Assembly: GCA_012839145.1 (NCBI GenBank)
Contig: DUNY01000265.1
Span: 1-11,516, forward strand
Length of the DNA stretch: 11,516 nucleotides
DNA from: Thermoanaerobacterales bacterium
GTDB lineage: Bacteria > Bacillota > Thermosediminibacteria > Thermosediminibacterales > Tepidanaerobacteraceae
Reading direction: 5' to 3'
In this document: positions 6,947 to 11,516 of the stretch, piece by piece
How the letters are laid out: each line of letters begins with the position of its first letter
How positions within the stretch are numbered: position 1 is the stretch's first letter
Position numbers and translations under genes: made by a program
The notes under the pieces: model-generated
Seen by the model: only the letters and a program-made list of their open reading frames with translations
Told to the model about the DNA's origin: nothing
Databases searched by the model: none

Positions 6947-7175
6947 CCAGTGAAGATAACGATACCTCTCCTAGCAAGACCCGTCATTCTAAACATTGCT
7001 CCTGCACTACGCAGGGGTACGGACAATTCTGGATCCTGCGAGTACCTTTCAGCGTGTGTGGTCCCGTGTGTCTCTGCTACGTTTGTCCCTTGTAGAGGCG
7101 GTTTTGACCGCCAGCTATTAGAATAAATAACGATATTGTCTAAAAGGGACGCTTTCCGTCATCTTTACCTCAGAA
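6947..7175. repeat. Probable degenerate mobile repeat element, copy 1
   Basis: Left end (6947-6981): GTGAAGATAACG, then CCTCTCCT and GCAAGACC. Right end on the minus strand (7175 down to 7142): TTCTGAGGTAAAGATGACGG, then AAAGCGTCCCTTTT. The ends are inverted relatives of each other and of the element at 8233-8430; the right end matches 8233-8266 at 27 of 34 positions. Inside are hairpins CCTGC-ACTAC-GCAGG (7001-7015) and GGCGGT-TTTG-ACCGCC (7097-7112). There is no coding capacity. The size and inverted ends suggest a MITE- or REP-like element, now diverged. Confidence 0.5.
7097..7112. repeat. GC-rich hairpin GGCGGT-TTTG-ACCGCC
   Basis: A perfect 6-bp stem with a tetraloop in AT-rich surroundings, inside the probable repeat element. 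No T-run follows, so it is not a terminator. Confidence 0.6.
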
Positions 7176-7240
7176 AAGATTTCTACACTAAAATTAATAT
7201 TGCATAAACTTATGCGAAAAAGAGTCTTAGTAAAAAGTAG

Positions 7241-7269
7241 TTGACAAAAACACTTTAACGCTTTATCAT
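7241..7269 (+). promoter_or_regulatory. Strong sigma-A promoter of the amino-acid importer operon
   Basis: TTGACA (7241-7246, perfect -35), a 17-nt spacer, and TATCAT (7264-7269, 5 of 6). Transcription should start near 7276, leaving a leader of about 60 nt, too short for a T-box or a large riboswitch. Confidence 0.88.
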
Positions 7270-7277
7270 ATTAAAGT
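7252..7277. promoter_or_regulatory. Inverted repeat over the -10: candidate repressor operator
   Basis: ACTTTAA (7252-7258) and TTAAAGT (7271-7277) are separated by 12 nt, and the repeat is centred on the first base of the -10. A protein bound here would block the polymerase. The motif matches no regulator site I can name. Confidence 0.4.
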
Positions 7278-7335
7278 AGCATATAAGATATTTTAAGCAC
7301 GGGAAAAATGAAAGTTAAAGAAAAGGGGAGACAAA

Positions 7336-8190
7336 ATGATTAAGAACTTAAAGACAGTAGTTATAATGACGCTTGTTTTAACTATATGTGTGGTTGGCTT
7401 GGCAGGTTGTTCAAATGAAACGGTCCAACAAAAACCTGTAGAACAAGGAGATGCTCAACAAGACCCCGAAAAACAAGAAGACTCATTAGAAAAGATAAAA
7501 GAGAAAGGTCAAGTAGTCATGGGCCTTGACGACACCTTCGCTCCTATGGGTTTCAGGGATGAGAAGAATGAAATCGTGGGCTTTGATGTGGATTTGGCTA
7601 ATGAAGTTTTTAAGCGTAATGATCTGGAACTAATTCTTCAACCTATAGATTGGACTATGAAAGAAGCGGAACTAAACGCGGGAAATATAGACATGATTTG
7701 GAATGCATATACGATTACAGATGAGCGAAAAGAGAAGGTAGCCTTCACAAAGCCATATTTAGATAATAGCCAGGTTATAATTACCCTTGCCGGTTCTGAT
7801 ATTAAAAGCAAAAAGGATCTTGCAGGGAAAAAGGTGGCTGCTCAAACCGGTTCCAGTGCAGTTGATGCCATGAACACCGAACCGGAATTAGTGAAGGACT
7901 TTGATGGTGGAGAACCGGTATTGTTTGATACAAACCATGAAGCTTTTATGGATTTGGAGGCTAAAAGAGTTGATGCAGTCGTGGCTGACGAGGTTCTGGC
8001 ACGCTACTATATCAAGCAAAAAGGTGCAGAAAAGTATGTGATTCTCGATGAAGATTTTGGTGATGAAGAATATGGCATAGGGTTTAGAAAGCAGGATAAA
8101 AAGCTGCTGGAGATGGTGGAAAAAACCTTGGATGATATGAGACAAGACGGGACATATGATTCAATACACCAGAAATGGTTCGGAGAATAA
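7336..8190 (+). CDS. Polar amino-acid ABC transporter, substrate-binding lipoprotein
   Basis: The binding protein of an amino-acid importer, anchored to the outer face of the membrane by lipid. Of 284 residues, a signal peptide ends in the lipobox LAGC with C25 as lipidated Cys. A charged, Q-rich linker (26-50) follows, then an SBP_bac_3 domain (about 53-283). Typical features are GLDDTFAPMGF (63-73), GFDVDLANEV (82-91), the TITDER segment (126-131) with R131 as the likely carboxylate clamp, QTGSSA (170-175), and the C-terminal DGTYDSIHQKWFG. The family covers cystine, glutamine, arginine and similar substrates. Overall pattern leans to cystine-type binding proteins, but that is a guess. ATG 7336 lies 5 nt after GGGGAG. 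The permease and ATPase genes follow beyond a 285-bp gap holding a repeat element. Confidence 0.93.
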   Translation: MIKNLKTVVIMTLVLTICVVGLAGCSNETVQQKPVEQGDAQQDPEKQEDSLEKIKEKGQVVMGLDDTFAPMGFRDEKNEIVGFDVDLANEVFKRNDLELILQPIDWTMKEAELNAGNIDMIWNAYTITDERKEKVAFTKPYLDNSQVIITLAGSDIKSKKDLAGKKVAAQTGSSAVDAMNTEPELVKDFDGGEPVLFDTNHEAFMDLEAKRVDAVVADEVLARYYIKQKGAEKYVILDEDFGDEEYGIGFRKQDKKLLEMVEKTLDDMRQDGTYDSIHQKWFGE

Positions 8191-8232
8191 GAGGTTTTTC
8201 AAACATAGCTTTAATTTCAATGTAGTCAGCAA

Positions 8233-8430
8233 TTCTGAGATGAGGATGACGTAGAGCGTCTCTTTCCGCAAGACCGTTGTTGCTTTGAGCTTAGGGCAAA
8301 CGTAAAAGGACATTGTACAGGATGACGCATTCGGCAGGATACCCATGACGAAAACCCTACATAGTGCGGAGTCACTCTAAAAGCAATAGGTCTTGCATTA
8401 GAGGGAGGCGCCATCATCTTCACGGGATTA
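8233..8430. repeat. Inverted-repeat element (MITE-like), copy 2, inside the importer operon
   Basis: The ends are imperfect inverted repeats about 50 bp long. GCAAGACC (8268-8275) pairs with GGTCTTGC (8389-8396), and TTGCTTT (8280-8286) with AAAGCAA (8380-8386). Outer parts, GATGAGGATGACG (8239-8251) and, on the other strand, CGTGAAGATGATGG (8423-8410), are also related. Further in, TAGGG (8292-8296) faces CCCTA (8355-8359). A transcript would form a long hairpin. No transposase is encoded, and frames across it are not credible genes. It resembles the element at 6947-7175, and neither has an obvious target duplication. Confidence 0.65.
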
Positions 8431-8475
8431 ATTTTTTTATACAGCGGTATAAAACAATGTCAAAGGATAATCGTG

Positions 8476-9120
8476 ATGATGGAATATATTTTAAGACTGT
8501 TACCTGCTCTGCTATCAGGGCTTGATACAACGTTAAAAGTTTTTTTCTTAACACTCATACTTTCCATTCCCTTGGGCGTTCTGGTGGCTGTGGGAAGACT
8601 TTCAAAAATAAAGCCCCTGGTTGCTCTGGTGGAATTATATATTTGGGTCATGCGGGGGACACCGCTGCTGCTTCAAATAATATTTGTATTTTTTGGCTTA
8701 CCCATCGTTGGCATAACCTTTGATAGGTTTCCGGCGGCAATACTGGCTTTTGTGCTAAATTATGCGGCATATTTCGGAGAAATCTTCAGAGGTGGTATTG
8801 AATCCATAGATAAAGGTCAATATGATGCGGCTAAGGTATTGGGCTTTACTCCTGCAAAAACTTTTACAAGGATTATCCTACCCCAAATGATTAAAATAGT
8901 GCTGCCATCAGTGGCCAACGAGGTTATAACTCTTATAAAGGACACTTCTTTGGTATATGTGGTAGGTCTAGGGGAGCTTTTACGAGCAGGTAAAATAGCC
9001 TCTAACCGAGACGTTTCCTTAGTACCACTGGTTGTAGTAGGAGTTTTTTATTTGGTTTTAACAGCTGTTTTAACAGCAATTTTCCAAAAACTAGAAGAAA
9101 AATATTCATATTTTCAATAA
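8476..9120 (+). CDS. Polar amino-acid ABC transporter, permease (HisM/GlnP family)
   Basis: The membrane channel subunit of the importer, 214 residues, the usual size for this family. It shows about five hydrophobic segments (roughly 10-38, 50-80, 86-104, 143-165 and 182-205). The HisM-family phrase WVMRGTPLLLQ (57-67) precedes the cytoplasmic EAA loop that contacts the ATPase, EIFRGGIESIDKGQYDAAKV (102-121) with GFTPAKTFTRIILPQ. ATG 8476 is preferred, 8 nt after AAAGGA (8462-8467); GTG 8473 and ATG 8479 are possible. The ATPase gene starts 12 bp after the stop. It probably shares the promoter at 7241 through the intervening repeat element, since I see no clear promoter in the gap. Confidence 0.93.
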   Translation: MMEYILRLLPALLSGLDTTLKVFFLTLILSIPLGVLVAVGRLSKIKPLVALVELYIWVMRGTPLLLQIIFVFFGLPIVGITFDRFPAAILAFVLNYAAYFGEIFRGGIESIDKGQYDAAKVLGFTPAKTFTRIILPQMIKIVLPSVANEVITLIKDTSLVYVVGLGELLRAGKIASNRDVSLVPLVVVGVFYLVLTAVLTAIFQKLEEKYSYFQ

Positions 9121-9132
9121 GGAGAAAGAGTC

Positions 9133-9879
9133 ATGGTGCTCAAAGTGCAGGGCTTGTATAAAAGTTTTAAAAGAAAGCCTGTATTAAAAAACATAAACTT
9201 TGAATTGGGGCAAGGTGAGATATTAGCAATATTAGGTCGTTCCGGTGTGGGTAAAACAACGATTTTAAGATGCATAAATAATTTGGTAAAGTGCGACCGT
9301 GGAATAATTAATGTAGACCAAATGTATCTATGCAAAGATGATGGTGAAGGGAATACCGTATATGCTAAACCCCAACAAATGTTGCAGATAAGAAAAAAAC
9401 TGGGCTTAGTTTTTCAAAACTTCAATCTTTTCCCTCACATGTCGGTTTTGGGAAATATTGTGGAAGCACCGATAAATGTTTTCGGCATTTCTAAAAAAGA
9501 AGCTAAAGACAGGGCCATGGATCTTTTGGAGATGTTAGAACTTAGCGATAAAGCCAATTCCTATCCCTTTGAACTTTCCGGCGGGCAAAAGCAAAGAGTG
9601 GCAATCGCAAGAGCTTGTGCTTTAAATCCTAAAATCATGTGCCTTGATGAACCCACCTCAGCCCTAGACCCGGAGCTTAGAGAAGGTATTGCGTCGACTA
9701 TAGAAAATTTGGCCAAAGACGGAATGGGTATTTTAATAATAACCCATGATATGAATTTTGCAAAAAGAATTGCTCATCGAATCATATTCATGGATGAAGG
9801 GCAAATCATCAAAGAGTGCAGTAAAGAAGAGTTTTTTAACAACATTGATAATGAGAGAATAAAAAGCTTTATTTCATAG
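9133..9879 (+). CDS. Polar amino-acid ABC transporter, ATP-binding protein (GlnQ/HisP family)
   Basis: The cytoplasmic ATPase that powers the importer, 248 residues. All motifs are intact: Walker A GRSGVGKTT (35-43), Q-loop Q95 in VFQNFNLFPHMSV, signature LSGGQ (148-152), Walker B IMCLDEP (168-174), D-loop SALD (176-179) and switch H205 in IITHD. Arg in place of Pro at position 2 of Walker A is less common, but the binding residues are present. ATG 9133 follows AAGGAG by 8 nt. The 3' end overlaps the converging UPF0280 gene by 11 bp (9869-9879), and no terminator separates them. It forms one transporter with the two preceding genes. Confidence 0.95.
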   Translation: MVLKVQGLYKSFKRKPVLKNINFELGQGEILAILGRSGVGKTTILRCINNLVKCDRGIINVDQMYLCKDDGEGNTVYAKPQQMLQIRKKLGLVFQNFNLFPHMSVLGNIVEAPINVFGISKKEAKDRAMDLLEMLELSDKANSYPFELSGGQKQRVAIARACALNPKIMCLDEPTSALDPELREGIASTIENLAKDGMGILIITHDMNFAKRIAHRIIFMDEGQIIKECSKEEFFNNIDNERIKSFIS

Positions 9880-10603
9880 TGCTCGGATTTACAAGACTTA
9901 CATTACCCCAAGCTCCTAATTTATCTCGTATAATGACTACTATTCCTTCAATACCTGGAATAGATTTTGCAAAATTTAAGCCTAGTTCTAAATCATCGAT
10001 ACCCTTTACCCCGTTGCAGACAGCTGTTGCTGCTGCATCGGCTAAAAGGACGTCTTTTGATATGACTACTACTGCATCAGCTTTTCCAAAGCTGAGGGAA
10101 TGGCCAACTGTGCCGCTTGACGTACAAACACCTATGGGTTTGTTTTCCCCGGGAACAAGCAGAGCGATTTTATTGGAGAGGGGTGAGTTACCGGCATATA
10201 TTAACACATGTTTATCAGTTTTATTTTTCATATATATGTCGCCCCCGTTTTCAATAATAATCTCATCAGTATATTCTGCCAAAGCGGTACCCACATATTG
10301 TGAAAGGGCTCCTGCCACCGCAGCCATAGGCCCCACACCAGCGGTTTCGGCTGCAAAACACATATGTTTTACAATTTTAGGTGCATCATTTTTTGGCACC
10401 AAAGGAACCAGGCTTGTTAGAAATTCGGGATGAACTTCTATATATTCAAAGATCTCATTTCTATATTTTTTCAATTGCATCCTTGCCTCATTTTCCAGAT
10501 AACATTCGGAAAAAATCTGTAAATCCGATTCACCTTCAGTTACGTTAAACTGGACAAGGCCTTGTGTTCTCATAAATTTTCTGTAAAAGCGTTCTTGATA
10601 CAT
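9869..10603 (-). CDS. UPF0280 (COG2122) ApbE-like protein, sulfide assimilation/homocysteine synthesis
   Basis: A 244-residue protein of the UPF0280 family, distantly related to the ApbE flavin transferase. The Methanosarcina member is linked to efficient sulfide use in homocysteine synthesis; the chemistry is unsettled. Family phrases from the preferred start: MYQERFYR (1-8), ETAGVGPMAAVAGA (86-99), IIENGGDIY (116-124), CTSSGTVGHS (160-169), LADAAATAV (187-195). No signal peptide is seen. ATG at 10603 follows AGGTG by 5 nt and gives the usual family N-terminus; the frame stays open for 62 more codons upstream, into the ferredoxin gene, but that part looks non-coding. It lies 113 nt downstream of the ferredoxin gene and overlaps the converging ATPase gene. 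Confidence 0.85.
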   Translation of the reverse strand: MYQERFYRKFMRTQGLVQFNVTEGESDLQIFSECYLENEARMQLKKYRNEIFEYIEVHPEFLTSLVPLVPKNDAPKIVKHMCFAAETAGVGPMAAVAGALSQYVGTALAEYTDEIIIENGGDIYMKNKTDKHVLIYAGNSPLSNKIALLVPGENKPIGVCTSSGTVGHSLSFGKADAVVVISKDVLLADAAATAVCNGVKGIDDLELGLNFAKSIPGIEGIVVIIRDKLGAWGNVSLVNPSTMK

Positions 10604-10608
10604 TGTGT

Positions 10609-10613
10609 CACCT
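10609..10613 (-). promoter_or_regulatory. Ribosome binding site that fixes the UPF0280 start
   Basis: AGGTG on the minus strand, 5 nt upstream of the ATG at 10603. It supports this start over the longer frame that opens at 10789. Confidence 0.65.
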
Positions 10614-10716
10614 ACTGTGATCCAGGTAGTTGCCGTTTCAAAGGAAAAAATGCAGCAGCGCTTTTCTCCCTCCTTTAAGAAGGGTTTTAGACCCGTAACG
10701 GTTCTGACTTTTTTGC

Positions 10717-10929
10717 CTAGTAATCTGCGGCCTGTGATGGTATTTCGGCTGCTGCCTTTATAGCTCTTAAAGGGCAGGCTTTTATACATGACTTACAGCC
10801 TGTACATTTTTGCTCATCGTAGACCAGTGACCATATGACCCGATCAAGAGAAAGGGCTTGGGAACTGCAAACTGCTATGCAAGCTCCGCAGTCTACACAT
10901 TTTTCTTCTTCAACATTTATCCTAATCAT
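10717..10929 (-). CDS. 2x[4Fe-4S] ferredoxin of the homocysteine-synthesis cluster (lacks NIL domain)
   Basis: A 70-residue bacterial-type ferredoxin with C11, C14, C17, C21 and C42, C45, C48, C52-P, enough for two [4Fe-4S] clusters. The spacer phrase ALSLDRVIWSLVYDEQKC closely resembles the ferredoxin half of the NIL-ferredoxin proteins that accompany DUF39 in methanogens, but the N-terminal NIL domain of about 70 residues is absent. The fourth Cys of the first motif is followed by Ser, not the usual Pro. The start overlaps the DUF39 stop (TAATG, one shared base), with AAAGGAAG 8 nt upstream, so translation is probably coupled. It likely supplies electrons for sulfur transfer or reduction by DUF39; this is inferred from context. 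Confidence 0.88.
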   Translation of the reverse strand: MIRINVEEEKCVDCGACIAVCSSQALSLDRVIWSLVYDEQKCTGCKSCIKACPLRAIKAAAEIPSQAADY

Positions 10930-11516
10930 TAATTTATCTTCCTTTCATGAGTTTCTTCCAAAGAATTTAAATTTGTTACATCATCAAAAGCTTTATCAGG
11001 CTCTTGTAAAGTAAATTTATTCACCTGTATCCATTGTTTAAGTTCTGCGGCTATTTCCCGAGCTTTTCTTAAACTGGACAAGGGTGCCGTAGGTATTCTT
11101 TTACCGTCTACTGTCACGGTCCCGCTTCTTAATTTCTCATAATTTATCTTGCCCAGGCTAGGTTTTGAGCGCCGTGGGACACTGTAATCAATTATTTGTG
11201 TAAATATATCTTTATTTTCAACAGTCAAATTTATCAACATATCTTCGTCCAGCACCGGTATTGGGATACCTATACCTACAAACATTGAAGTCCCGTATTT
11301 CTCAAAGACCGCCGGTTTAATATACTCACAATCCATTCGCTTCAAGTCGCCTATAACTGCCAACGTAGCCGCTGAGGATAGTGGAACGCCGTTTTCTCCT
11401 CGGGGTACTGTGTTTACAAACTGTGTCCCCCGCCAGGAAACATAGCCGGGAGCACCGGCGAGAAAAATCTTGGTCCCTATTCCTATTGTCCTAAGGTATG
11501 GATCGTTGAGCAAAGG
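10929..11516 (-). CDS. DUF39 (COG1900) homocysteine biosynthesis protein, C-terminal part
   Basis: The C-terminal 195 or so residues of a protein usually about 400 long; the N-terminal half, where family cysteines thought to act in sulfur handling lie, is beyond the window edge. The frame is open to the last base, and TTG at 11513 is an internal Leu codon. Family phrases are clear: GTKIFLAGAPGYVSWRGTQF, PRGENGVPLSSAATLAVIGDL, FVGIGIPIPVLDEDML, LGKINYEKLRSGTVTV and IPTAPLSSLRKAREIA. In Methanosarcina, members are needed for homocysteine formation from aspartate semialdehyde and sulfide, together with a ferredoxin partner. No CBS domain follows; the tail is short and polar. It is the first visible gene of a minus-strand operon with ferredoxin and UPF0280. 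Confidence 0.9.
   Translation of the reverse strand, partial: PLLNDPYLRTIGIGTKIFLAGAPGYVSWRGTQFVNTVPRGENGVPLSSAATLAVIGDLKRMDCEYIKPAVFEKYGTSMFVGIGIPIPVLDEDMLINLTVENKDIFTQIIDYSVPRRSKPSLGKINYEKLRSGTVTVDGKRIPTAPLSSLRKAREIAAELKQWIQVNKFTLQEPDKAFDDVTNLNSLEETHERKIN

Larger units (their letters stand above)
6573..7335. other. Noncoding stretch between htrA and the ABC importer operon
   Basis: About 0.76 kb without a convincing gene. Contents in order: terminator (6584-6614), 11-bp inverted repeat (6614-6652), a minus-strand frame of about 43 codons interrupted by a TGA (6696-6827), a probable repeat element (6947-7175) with internal hairpins, and the importer promoter (7241-7269). The part at 6660-6940 shows no clear function. 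No structural RNA was recognised. Confidence 0.65.

Noticed and set aside
7276..7335. T-box or riboswitch before the importer operon
   Set aside because: The strong promoter leaves a leader of only about 60 nt with no hairpin-terminator pair.
8226..8423. Minus-strand open frame over the gap in the importer operon
   Set aside because: It falls within the inverted-repeat element; the translation is low-complexity and basic without a domain.
9879..10433. 184-codon open frame on the plus strand
   Set aside because: It is antisense to UPF0280, whose conserved motifs are encoded on the minus strand.
10604..10789. Longer UPF0280 protein starting at 10789
   Set aside because: It would overlap the ferredoxin gene by 73 bp; family members begin near MYQERF, and AGGTG is correctly spaced for ATG 10603.

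Overview
The window looks like chromosomal DNA of an anaerobic Gram-positive bacterium of the phylum Bacillota, most likely class Clostridia. The evidence is a WalK/YycH/YycI/HtrA locus (a Bacillota hallmark), AT-rich sequence with strong AGGAGG-type ribosome binding sites, TTG and GTG starts, a lipoprotein-anchored amino-acid binding protein, and iron-sulfur and homocysteine-synthesis proteins typical of strict anaerobes. I cannot name the genus.

Left part (1-3850, + strand): the 3' part of the sensor kinase gene walK, then a 122-bp gap carrying a striking direct-repeat regulatory site (TGTAAT repeats at 11-bp period, matching both the WalR box and the classical Pho box), then an operon of a small exported Ig-like protein, yycH (walH) and yycI (walI), closed by a clear intrinsic terminator. 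The kinase and its YycH/YycI membrane regulators should act together at the cell surface. The repeat site suggests feedback control of the operon by the cognate regulator or by a PhoB/PhoP-type regulator.

Middle (3850-6615, + strand): about 0.4 kb of structured noncoding DNA with a candidate promoter, then a DUF362 protein with two [4Fe-4S] motifs and an HtrA/DegP-type membrane-anchored serine protease, ending in a probable terminator. The metallo-hydrolase gene walJ (yycJ), often found before htrA in this locus, is absent here and the DUF362 gene stands in its place.

Centre-right (6616-9879, + strand): a 0.7-kb noncoding stretch with inverted repeats and what look like degenerate mobile repeat elements, then a polar amino-acid ABC importer with a strong sigma-A promoter: binding lipoprotein, permease and ATPase. 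A roughly 200-bp inverted-repeat element lies inside this operon, between the binding-protein and permease genes.

Right end (9869-11516, - strand): a converging operon of DUF39 (COG1900, cut by the window edge), a 2x[4Fe-4S] ferredoxin and a UPF0280 (COG2122, ApbE-like) protein. This is the gene set linked to sulfide-dependent homocysteine synthesis in anaerobes. Its last gene overlaps the transporter ATPase gene tail to tail by 11 bp. No tRNA, rRNA, CRISPR array or intact transposase was seen.
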